DNA of 64,000 bases, from positions 186,001-250,000 of the forward strand of contig JACZZP010000001.1 in NCBI GenBank assembly GCA_015183035.1, read 5' to 3'. This document shows, in pieces, positions 11,701 to 21,681 of this stretch. The position numbers were made by a program, and so were the translations under genes. A model generated the notes under the pieces. It did not search any database, had not been told where the DNA came from, and saw only the letters and a list, made by a program, of their open reading frames with translations. Origin of the DNA: Meloidogyne chitwoodi (lineage: Eukaryota; Nematoda; Chromadorea; Rhabditida; Meloidogynidae). Positions within the stretch are counted from its first letter, which is position 1; each line of letters begins with the position of its first letter.

Positions 11701-12078
11701 GTTTGTGTTTGAAATAAACTTTATTTTAGAGTTTATTTTTATACTAGTTTAAGTTTGCACACTTAAGTTTATTTTTCTATTAGCATAGTTTATCAATAAA
11801 CTCAAGTTTGCGTTAATATAAACTTGATTTTCAAGTTTATTTTATATGTTATAAGTTTGCAACTTAATTTTTATTTTTCAGGAATTAGAATTCCTGTACT
11901 TTTAGACTTTGAACAAACTGGACCCGGTTTTATACGTTTTGAAGAGGGACAACTCTTTTTAGGAGCAGATTTTTGTTTTGAGGAGAATTGTATAAAATCA
12001 GAAAAAAGTTTGTTAATGACAGCAGAAAGTCAGCAAAGCTTAGATATGGATGCAAATTATTATGATATTAGTGCTTAA
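8767..12078 (+). CDS. BPI/LBP/CETP-family lipid-binding protein
   Basis: This is a predicted membrane-anchored or secreted lipid-transfer-type protein. Exon 1 (8767-9112) has about 80 polar residues followed by a hydrophobic segment (residues about 82-106, FIFTNLFVFQLLFVLFTTLI), which would be a signal anchor or late signal sequence. The BPI-like fold begins with QNPGIISRVSQSGLNLL, then LRVRVLRFTRTNALQYNF. It continues through IELILGPAVNADGHLRT, a linker (ELGPVIANRLLNSPLSTALF) and a second barrel, and ends with GIRIPVLLDFEQTGPGFIRF and a short acidic tail. Three introns use GC donors (near 9380, 9987 and 10178). The acceptor between 10400 and 10680 could not be resolved. Introns at 9120-9310, 10410-10640 and 11640-11880 are filled with the short A+T repeat. 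The family is well supported; the ligand is unknown. Confidence 0.8.
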
Positions 12079-12130
12079 AAATGCTATTAAAAAAATTAAA
12101 AATCTATTTTTAAAAAATTTAATTAATTTT

Positions 12131-15100
12131 TTATTTCTCTTCATCATCTAGTACTACAAGTTGGTCAATAGATGATGATGTATTATTTAAAAGTAAATTT
12201 TCTGTTATATCTAAATCATCATTATTAAATCCTTGACGACTTCCTCCTAGAGCTAAATTTTTAAAGTGCTGGGAGTTTTTAAATTCCGCATAAAGTGAAA
12301 ATAGAACATGTAGAGAATCTAATCGGTTTTTATGTACTGGGATATCTATTAAAGCTAAGCAGATATCTGCATAGTCTTCTAGAGCAGCGTCCAAATTGTC
12401 GTTCAGTAACAACTTTAAATTAATTTGAAGTTGAGATTTTTAATTTAATTTTATTACCTTCATTCCTTTCAAATTTTGTTCAACACTCGGAGGCCATTCC
12501 TGCATAAGAGATTCAATCGACGGCATAGGCTTACCGTAATGGACTCGATCTGGAGGTTTTGTACGCCTAAGTTCTCTCACAGAATGAATCCATCGGTCCT
12601 TTAAGAAAAACTTAAGTTTATGCTTTCAGAATTACAATTTGTAAAAAGTTTATTTATTGTATTTTATAATAATTATTATTACTCTTACAATTTGTTTAGT
12701 ATTTCTATCAGCTCTAGACAATTTCTTTACAGGAGCATCAGCTGATCCTCCTCCTTTTCCTTCCAGTTGATGAAGTCTTAAATCAACAATTGCAGGGTCT
12801 GATTGAATAGCTGCTGGTTCATCTAATACTGTTAATCCAAGTTGAAGTTCTTCGTTTGGATGTACAGCCATTAATCCAGTCCATAACCAATCTGCCCCCA
12901 TTGCTTGAATTTCGTCTTGTCTAGGCACTTTTACGAAAGGGTCGACATCTCCAACAGCTGGGACATAGTCGATTTGGAAAGGTTTAAGTGTCTAAAAATG
13001 AAAGGAATTTAATTAAAAAATTTAATTGGAATTTTTATAGGTTATTATTTCAGAATTACAATTTGTAAAAATCAGAAGTTAAAGAAAGTTTTAAGTTTAT
13101 GTAAAAATCAGAAGTTAAAGAAAGTTTTAAGTTTACAATTTGTAAAAATCAGAATCTTTACATTTTTACTTATTTCATAAAAAATATCAAACCGGTTCAA
13201 TAATTATCTTTTCAGCAATATAAGATTCCGTTAAACTAAATAATGCTTTTAAATCTGCATTGGGTGGATGACGTTGTTTATTAAGTGTGGTTATGTCTGC
13301 CTGAAATAAGGATAATATAAAAAATTAATTTTCTAAATGGAAAATTTTATTTAAAGTATCAATGTAGCCTTTTACTTTTAGAAATGTTTTATTTTTAGGA
13401 GGAGAGTGCACTATTTTAGGTCTGTTTGAATAAAGACAATTCTTTTATTATAGGAGATTTTTCCATAAACATTTTTGGACAAATATGGTATCATTCGAAA
13501 GCGCTTGAAAAGCTAAATCGAATGAGCTATAAATTATCCAAATCACTCCAATAGAAATGGGGATAGAGGCTCCAGAATACAAAATCACCGCAATAAATGC
13601 TTAATCCTCTATATCACGCTTAAAATTCTAAAGTTTTACTTTTAGCTAAAGCACATTTTAGATCCTTAATTTATCTTTTATTGACAAAAAAAATAAAAAT
13701 TTTATACCGTAAGATTAAAGAGCTTTGTTGGGTTAAAGTTTGAGGGTGCCGCAGGTTATAAGTGACGACCCAACGCTCTTTAAAAATTTATAACTTTTTT
13801 ATAAATTAATATAAAAATTTAATTTTATACTATTTTATAGCCCAGACTCTCCTCTATTTTTTAATAAATAAATAAATTTTATATCTTTATTTTAAATAAA
13901 GTTATTAATTTTTAAAAATATTTACATTACCTGTCTCTGTGCCGACAATTCTTCCTTTTCTTCTCTTTCTGTTTGTTGTATATTTTCTGTTTGTGTAATT
14001 GAAGGAATTCTGTTGGCCGAAGAAACTAAATTAGCTACTGTTCTAGCACCTTGAACTAGTAATGGACGTGGGGATGCTGAGTTTGAGGGAGTTTCTGGTT
14101 GGTAACGAGGAGATGAAATTGTTGGTGCTAAATTAGAAATATTTTAGACATTTTGAAATTTTAGGTGATTTAAAATGTGGAATTTTCAAATCTTTGAAAA
14201 AAAATATTTTCTTAAAACAATTACCTCGTGAAGCAATCACAGCCGTTGCTACACCACCTACCATTGAAATACTGTTGCTAATAGCTTCACGAAGATTTGA
14301 AGAAGAGTTATTAGTAATTGTAGGAGGCTTAGAACCTTCTTCAACAGCCAAACTAGGAGAGGGTACTGTATAAGCTTCACTATCATTATTTTCTTGTTCC
14401 TCTTCTTCCTCTGCTTCATTATTTTCTGTTTCTGCTTCACTTACTTAAAATTAATTTTTTTTAATTAAAAAAAAATTTTTTTTTTTATTTTCAAGTTTAA
14501 AGAATTGTGGACATTCTAAATTTTGAAAATTTTTAAATTTTATATTTTTTACCTTCCTCATCCTTTTCATTTTGTCCATCTAAAGAAACACTGCCTTGTG
14601 TAGCAAGTGAAGTATTTAAACGATTCCCCACAAAAAGTCTGCCACCAACACGTGGAGGGGATGAATAAGGCGGTGGGTCTGCTGAGTAATCCATTGGGTA
14701 ACCTCCAACTTAAATTGCAAATTTTTTAATTAAAGTTGGAGTGAGTAGCTTTTAAAACGCATAGTTAAACTCTAAAGGTAAATTCCTAGTTGGCTATCCA
14801 CCTGTACGCAAAAGGCGTTTGCAGTTTGCAAGTGCTCTTTGCATTTTTGGCGTTAGGAAAATTGCACGCTTATTTCTCCTTTTCCATTATAGTATCCTTT
14901 TGGCACATAAAGAGAAAAAATGAAAATAAAAATAATAATAAAGTGAAAATATATTTATTTTAAAAATGATTAAAGATCATAAAGTTGGGACATGGCTTCG
15001 TTTAATAAGTATAAATATGTACATAATAGAATTTTTTAATATTTTTATTAAACTTCCAATATGTCCTTTTCTTGCCCAACTAATAAATCCTCGAAAAAAA

Positions 15101-16356
15101 TCTTGATTCTTTTTTCGACGATCAAACTCTCGATATTGAATCAAGGAAAAAATCCGATTTTAATTATTGAATATATACAAGGTTTCCGATTATTGAAGAC
15201 TATTTTTATCATTTAAATCACATTATTATTAATTATTTTTATTTTCATTTTTTTTCTTTATGTGCCAAAGGATACTATAAGGGAAAAAGAAAAATAAGCG
15301 TGCAATTTTCCTAACGCCAAAAATGCAAAGAGCGATTGCAAACTGCAAACGCCTTTTGCGTACAGGTGGATAGCCAACTAGGAATTTACCAACTCTGAAT
15401 GTTTCAAAAAGCTGCTAGTTGGACTAATTTTTTAAATTAAATTTTTTGCCTGGAGAAGAACGATTAGATATAGTTGGAGATCTTTCAACATTTTCAACTT
15501 GTTTATCTTCAACAATAATGCTATTATTACAACTTTCATCATTTAGAATTTGAGAACCACTAAATTGACGATTTTGCAATGATTCGGGGAAACGATTAGG
15601 ATTATGTGTTGGGATTGGGGGTGAATTTTGAAGTTGTTGTTGATTTTGTTGTTGTTCTACCATAACTAAATTTATTTTTTTGAATTTTTATTATTTTATT
15701 TTTATTTATTTTTTTTTCCAAGTTTTATTTAATTTATAGGCAATATATATTTGCTACTGTTGCTAGGCAACGTTATTTAGTTGAAAATGACCAACTTTCC
15801 CCAACATTTTTAAAATTCTAATATTACAAAATGTCAGTATTACAAAATGTTAATTTTTCAAAATGTCAATATTACAAAATGTCTAATTGAACTTACATAA
15901 TTGTTCCTCTCCATTACTTGTCCCTTTCCCCTCATCACCTTCTTCTTCCTCTTCCTCAATTGCCATTTGCCTAGCTATTTGTCGTTCTTGCTCTTCAAAA
16001 TCTTGTAAACTAGCCCTTTCCTCTTCTTCTTCTTCCTCTTCATGAATCATTTGCCCATAAGAATCAACAAGCATTTTAGGTTTTTGATTTTCATCCTCAG
16101 ATATATCACTAATTGGAGTGCCTAAAACTCTTACTGCTTGATCAGAAGAAGAAGCACTCAGAGAAGATTGCAATGACCAAGGACGGGACTATACAAAATT
16201 TAAATAAAAATATTTTAAATATTTTAATTCTGATTTTTTAAAATCTCTCACTTGCTCAGTTAATCCTTGTTGCCCTTCTTCAAAATTAGAGGAACTTTGT
16301 TGCTGATTATCTAATACAACTAATTCTTCTTCCTGACTTAAATTGGAGTTTTTCAT
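12131..16356 (-). CDS. Intraflagellar transport protein IFT46 (DYF-6 ortholog)
   Basis: This is an IFT-B core subunit needed for ciliary transport; in nematodes it acts in ciliated sensory neurons. The conserved C-terminal half is clear. It includes LKPFQIDYVPAVGDVDPFVK, PRQDEIQ, LGLTVLDEPAAIQSDPAIVD, PPDRVHYGKPMPSIESLMQEW, and then DYADICLALIDIPVHKNRLD followed by LHVLFSLYAEFKNSQHFK. The last exon ends at 12131. The N-terminal half (exons at about 16356-16255, 16190-15890, 15663-15454, 14705-14555, 14445-14225 and 14125-13930) is acidic and rich in Q, S and P, with a run of eight Glu, and is not recognisable by family. One intron has a GC donor (15449) and contains a roughly 680-bp inverted-repeat element. 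The gene is tail-to-tail with the BPI-like gene, 52 bp apart. Confidence 0.85.
13715..13785. other. Imperfect hairpin inside an IFT46 intron
   Basis: AAAGAGCTTTGTTGGGT is matched about 35 nt downstream by ACCCAACGCTCTTT, giving paired arms AAAGAGC/GCTCTTT and GTTGGGT/ACCCAAC. The loop holds a G+C-richer stretch. No RNA family is recognised. It could be a structured RNA or a small mobile-element remnant. Confidence 0.45.
14743..15419. mobile_element. Inverted-repeat element (MITE-like) in IFT46 intron
   Basis: Two arms of about 200 bp (about 14743-14945 and 15222-15419) are reverse complements with scattered differences. For example, GGCTATCCACCTGTACGCAA at about 14791 is mirrored at about 15357-15378. 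The interior of roughly 280 bp is A+T-rich with no open frame. The element sits wholly inside a GC-AG intron, so splicing should remove it. Its structure fits a non-autonomous DNA transposon; no transposase is present. Confidence 0.8.
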
Positions 16357-16856
16357 AATATTTTTATTTTTTTAAAGGAAAAAATAAAATAAAAGTAAAA
16401 TGAGAGTATTTTTCTATTGTTATGGCTGTATCAGAATTTACCTTTTTTTATTTTATTTTTTTAAATGTTGTCATGGGGATATTACAAACAAACAAAAGAA
16501 AACTTAAATTTTATTTTTTAAATTAAAACAAAAAATGTGCTAAAAATAAATGCACAAATATAGGTATTTTATTGATATGTTTTTAAAATAAAATAGACGA
16601 GAGCAACTTGAATAAAAATATCAACAATTATATACTGGAATAAATACAAAAGAAGAGTTGTAAAGTTGAAAGATACAGAAGCACAAAACATTAAGAAACT
16701 TTGTTTTAATTAAACTTAAGTTTGTTAAACAATACTTATTATGTCATTTAAATAAAGTTAAGTTTGCGAAAAAACAAAACAAATTTATTAAAAACAGGAT
16801 TTATTTATGACTTTTAAACAAACTTAAGTTTGCGAAAAAAACACAAGTTTGCAAAT
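16357..16856. other. Intergenic between IFT46 start and UNC-93 stop
   Basis: No gene is seen. The stretch is A+T-rich, with several AAACTTAAGTTTG palindromic tracts between 16700 and 16850. Confidence 0.5.
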
Positions 16857-19488
16857 TTAATTAATATCATGTTGTTGTTCAACATTAATAGTTGTTTGTT
16901 GTTGCAAACATTTTCTTTCAACAAAAATAAAACTTGATAAAGCAAAAAGTGACCCAATAAAAAGGAATAACAAATGCCAATGTAAAGAAAGTAGAGAAGC
17001 ATAAAAAAATGCAAAAAATGTTAACAAAGATTGATAAAATTTAAATAAAGAAAAGGCTGAAGCACTTTGTTGTTGTGAATAATTAGAAATTAAAAAGGCA
17101 AATATTTGTGTATTCCAACAAGAATCACCAAAACTAATAAGGAAGCCAGAAAGTAATGCTAACCAAATTCTAAATTAATTTTAATTTTATTGATATAAAA
17201 ATTTTGTTTAAAAATTAAACTTAGAAAATATGCTTATAAATTGCTAAAAAAAATTTTTTGTGAAGCAAATTTTTTTGAAACAAATTTTTTGAAACATTTT
17301 TTGTGAAGCAAATTTTTTTGAAGCAAATTTTTTGAAACAAAATTTTTTGTGAAGCAAATTTTTTTGAAGCAAAATTTTTTGAAACAAAATTTTTTTGAAA
17401 CATTTTTTGTGAAGCAAATTTTTTTGAAGCAAAATTTTTTGAAACAAATTTTTTTGAAGCAATTTTTTTGAAACAAATTTTTTTTTGAAACATTAGCTGC
17501 TAGCAAGAAAAAAAATTTTTAAATTGCTAACATTATTTACTGAAGCAAATTAAAAAAAAATTAACTGCTAGCAGAAAAAATTATTTTTTTTGCTAGCAAC
17601 TAATTTTAATTTTATTAAACAAATTTAATTAAAAGAATACTTTGGAGAAATCAAAAATCCTTCTTCAAGTGTTTTTCCAAGTGAAGCATCTCCAGGAATA
17701 CTTGAAAAAATAGCAAAATAGGCTAATAATTGTAAAAAAGAGCCTATTAATATAATTTTAGAACGATCAAGTATTTTGGCTGTTCTAGCCCCCAAAATTC
17801 CAAAAAGAAGACCGGCTAAATTTAAAAAAATTGACAAATTTTGAAACAATTAAAATACCACTGCTTTGACCAATTCCTTGAATAATAACAATTAATGCTA
17901 ACAAAACCTTTGGATCAATGCCTTGATTGATTTGAAAAAGTTGGGTATTTGCTATACTTGTAGGATAAATAGAAGACCAAAAACTCTGAACTAAGCCAGT
18001 GTACATAAATGGAAATATAAGTAAAGCCATTTTAAATGTTTTGGATAAATTAAAGGTTGATTCTGAAGAAGAAATTAAAAGAGATATTTTTAAATTAATA
18101 AAATAAATAAAATTGACCCCTTTTTAATATTATACAAAATTAAATTAAATTTTTAGAAGAGAATATTTCCTCAAAATTAAAGAAAAATTCAAAGAGGAAG
18201 ATTATTATATCTTCATTAAATCCAAGTTTATATTATAAAATTCGGCTTTTCCAACTGTTTCAAAACGTTCAAAATATTTTCAATACATTTGAAAAACCAA
18301 TTAAAAAAAAAACAAATAAATCTTTTCAAAAAATGCTTCACCAAAATAAATAAATTAAATAAAAATAAATTAAATAAAAATAAATTAAAATAAAAACAAA
18401 CTAATCATAAACCAAAGTGAAGTCATTATGGACTCGTTACTACCAAAATTAACATTATTATTATTATTAGCTTCTGTCTGGCCTGGAAAAGGAGGATTGA
18501 TTGGATCGAGCAATTCAGAGGGAGAAGGAGAATCTTCTTTAAAAATAATTAAATTAAATTTAAAAATTAAAAATAAACCTCCGGATCTTCTATTACTATT
18601 TACAATATTATTTGACCTATTTAAAGGTAATAATCCTAAAATTAAAGCTCCAAGAATTGTTACACCAGTAAATACTGCATAAAGTAATTTGACCGTAGAA
18701 GGAGCAAATGACCCTCCAAAATGATGAAATTGTTCTTCTGGATTTTGGTGGGCATGAATAAGAAAGACGATTAAAAGAAATACTCCTCCACAGATTTGAC
18801 TTTAATTAATTTAAAAAAATTTAATTTAAATATTTTTTTAAAATAAAAACCATGCTTGTGATAATGCCCAGAATAGTCCACTATGCTTTCCTGCAGTTTC
18901 GGGTTGGCTATTGAGTGCCAAATATTTTCCTTGTGCTGTCCAAATTACTAAATTAAAAATTTGAAGAAAACTAAAAATTTTAAAAATAATTAAATTTACC
19001 AGCAGCCCCCAAACCCAATAGAGCAGAAGAACCAAACAAATACCACCGATTTAAAAATAAAAAGCCAGCCTGAAAAAGACCGTAGGTACAGGCTCCAAAA
19101 AACAGTGATAAACGAGTTCCAAGAATTCCAACAATTGGAGCTGCGGCTATATTGAGAATAGTAAATGAAGCATAAATAATTGCGAGACTAAAATTGTTTG
19201 TTTTTAAAAAATTAAAAAAGAATTTTAAGTTTTTAGAAAAAAATTTCAAAAATTTATTCAAAATGTCTCAACTTTTTAAAATTTAAATAAAAAACCTTGT
19301 ATAACCATCATGTCTTTTCACCACTCCTTGTGATACAAAAGAATCGAGAACAGATTCTTCAATAAATCCTTGTGAATTAAAAGCCAGAAAAACGAAGAAA
19401 AAGCCAATTCCCAGTTGAAAAACGTTTAGTGTTTGACAACTAAAAAATTAAAAAAATAATTTAAAAGAAAAACATACTTAATAGCCAT
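16857..19488 (-). CDS. UNC-93-like MFS membrane protein
   Basis: A multi-pass membrane protein of the UNC-93 branch of the major facilitator superfamily. C. elegans UNC-93 regulates the SUP-9 potassium channel; vertebrate members act in TLR trafficking or transport. The start at 19488 encodes MAI plus a split codon, then NVFQLGIGFFFVFLAFNSQG. Next come LAIIYASFTILNIAAAPIVG, the hallmark WTAQGKYLALNS...SGLFWALSQAW, a segment rich in Asn and Ser (about 18430-18600) and several hydrophobic helices (LLALIVIIQGIGQSSGILIV, LAGLLFGILGARTAKILDRS). A further hallmark-like ISFGDSCWNTQIFAFL precedes the tail RKCLQQQTTINVEQQHDIN. About ten exons. The intron at 17180-17630 carries a tandem repeat. Confidence 0.85.
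17255..17500. repeat. Tandem repeat of GAAGCAAATTTTTTT / GAAACAAATTTTTTT
   Basis: About 15 imperfect units of 13-17 nt lie within an intron of the UNC-93-like gene. The minus strand is open in three frames across this block, which is a consequence of the repeat composition and not evidence of coding. Confidence 0.85.
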
Positions 19489-20179
19489 TAAATTAATTTA
19501 TTTAAATAAATTTATTCATTTTTTGTACAATTTATGAAGAACATTAATTTATCTAAATTATAATTTAATTAATTAAAAAAAGAAGTTGGCGCATTGTAAC
19601 AACCCGCGACCAAACGACCCTTACAAATTGTAAAAAAATTAAAAATAAATGTCTGCCTAAAATATTACTAAAAGGTAGACAATTTATTTTCTTATTAAAT
19701 AAAATATATTAAAGAAAAAAATAAAAATAGAAAAAAGACTGAATGTGGTGATTAGTCACAATCATTAGTCATCAAAAAAAAAAATTTTTTTTTTAATATT
19801 TTTTAAATTTAATTTTTTGAAAAAATAAAAGATTAAAACGAGTAAATAAAAATTGATAAAAGTGAAATTTAAAAAAAACATATACATTTAAGTTGTGATT
19901 TAAAAAAAGTCAGTAAATTTTACATAAATTTTCTAGTCGGATAATCTAGTAAATAAAATTTACAAAAAGTAAAATTAAAGGCAAAAAAATGCATGGCGAA
20001 GGTATTTGTATACAATTAATTAATTAATTTGGGATTTTAAAAAGAATTAATGTGAAAAAAGAATTTTATTTTTAATTCCAAAAAAGTTTTTTTCCAAATT
20101 TTAAACTCATAAAAAAATTTTGAGCAACAAAAAGTTAAAAAATTATACTTTACATAAAATCGTGTATCCATTTTTAATT
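19489..20179. other. Intergenic, A+T-rich
   Basis: Only low-complexity A+T DNA is seen, between the UNC-93 start and the 3' end of the Rab-like gene. A short G+C-richer tract (CATTGTAACAACCCGCGACC) lies near 19597. Confidence 0.4.
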
Positions 20180-21263
20180 TTAAAAATAAGAGCAGAGGTT
20201 ACAACTCGTCGTTGCTTCGTTTTCAACTTGTCCAGTGTTACGATTATGAAGATTAATTCTTTCAGGAAAATCTAAAATAATTAAAAAGAGCTTTAAGAGA
20301 GTGCAAAAGATATTAAAAATCTCAAAAAAATATTTAAACGCTGAAAAAAGTGTTTGGGCCCTGAGCGGGTTCGAACCCACACCCCCTAAATTACAGAATC
20401 TTTCAATTTCTAAATAAAATTTAATTTAAATTTTATTTAAAATAAAAAAAACCTGGATATTCTTCTTCCCCTCTACGCAATCTAGTTAAACACATTCGCA
20501 CAATTTCCTTAAAAGCATCGTCCAAACGCCAATCTTCTTTGGCAGAAACCTAAATCTTCTTTTTTAAATAATTTCAAATAAATTTAAAAAAACCTCAAAA
20601 TGTTTCATATTAACAAATTGACTACACCAATTCTCTGCTTTTGAAGTTCCAACTACCCTTTTCTCAATTAAATCGAATTTATTACCCAAAAGCATAAATG
20701 GAAATTCATCTGGATCTCTTGGATTTGAAATGACAAGAAATTCATCACGCCAACTTTCGATAGCACGAAAGGATGCAGTGGATGTCAAATCGTAAATCTA
20801 ATGGATTTAAAGAGAAAAAGATTATTTAATTTATTTAAATTTTTTTTTAATTAAAAAAAGACCCTCAATTTGCCTTAAGTAAATTAAAGTGTTTAAATAA
20901 ATAAATAAATAAAATGTAAAAAACCTAACCAGCACACAACAATCAGCACCACGATAATAAGCAGATCCCAAAGATTGGTAACGTTCTAACCCAGCAGTAT
21001 CCCAAATATGCAAAATTACATCAACCCCGTCAACATTCAGTTGCTTTTGCATAAAATCAACGCCAATAGTTGCCTTGTAATAATTTAAAAATTTATTGTT
21101 GACAAATCGATTAACTATTGAAGTTTTGCCGACCCCTGATTCACCTTAAAATTTAAATTAAAAAAATGTTTTAAAAATTAAAAAAATGTTTAATTAGAAT
21201 TAACTAACCTAGTAAAATTACTTTTAACGTCAATTTCTTTTTTTGAGTAGATTTTGAGTTCAT
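20180..21263 (-). CDS. Rab7-like small GTPase with DTAGLE switch II
   Basis: A Ras-superfamily GTPase for endosome/lysosome traffic by family inference. The P-loop is GESGVGKTS and the switch I region is [11 protein letters not shown]. Switch II is [20 protein letters not shown], followed by [25 protein letters not shown], the guanine-specificity GNKFDL, and VSAKED. SWRDEFL, PRDP.EFPF and ADCCVLV are strong Rab7 subfamily matches. The invariant Gln of DTAGQE is Leu (codon TTA on the minus strand near 20995). In Ras and Rab7 this substitution locks the protein in the GTP-bound state. The C-terminus is CNLCSYF rather than the CXC of Rab7. The protein is about 205-210 residues. The intron at about 20383-20450 contains a tRNA T-arm-like element. 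Confidence 0.88.
20355..20387 (-). repeat. tRNA T-arm (box B)-like element in or beside the Rab7-like gene
   Basis: On the plus strand GGGCCCTGAGCGGGTTCGAA continues into CCCACACCCCC. The minus strand therefore reads like the variable loop, T-arm and start of the acceptor of a tRNA. GGGTTCGAACCC contains the consensus box B. There is no D-arm or anticodon arm next to it. It is one of eight such elements in the window. Confidence 0.7.
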
Positions 21264-21681
21264 TATTCTTCTAAAAAAAGTTATAAATTAAATTTTAGTA
21301 AAATTAAAAAAAAAGTTAAAAAAAATATAGGCTAACATAAGATAATTATCTATAGAAAAACAACCGTTTCGCAGCGGGCGTTTGTTCTCTAAAATCGATA
21401 GAAAGCCGATTGGTCGCAAGGACGGTTTGTCACGACAAACTATTTATTCTCTTTGATATACTGTTGATATAATAAATCTTTTCCATTTTTTTAAATTTTC
21501 TTTTAAATTTTTTAATATTTCACACCTTTAAATTGTGCAAACATTTAATTTAATCTAGCTAAAACTTATCAAGTGATTTCTAGTTTTTTTTATTAATGCT
21601 ACAAAGTTTGTCAACCAACTCAAATTAATTTTTTCATCGTTAATTAACGTTTTTTATATTTTATAAATTTATTTTAAAAAA
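21264..21681. promoter_or_regulatory. Divergent intergenic region between Rab7-like and Cys-rich genes
   Basis: The two genes start 418 bp apart in opposite directions, so promoters for both are expected here. A locally G+C-richer part (about 21365-21435) contains CAACCGTTTCGCAGCGGGCG and GGTCGCAAGGACGG. No known motif is assigned. Confidence 0.4.

Noticed and set aside
17221..17506. Three overlapping minus-strand open frames rich in Lys, Phe and Ser
   Set aside because: They arise from the tandem repeat inside an UNC-93 intron and have no independent support.
18428..18682. Plus-strand open frame
   Set aside because: The opposite strand encodes the UNC-93 exon with family matches and neighbouring exons in order.
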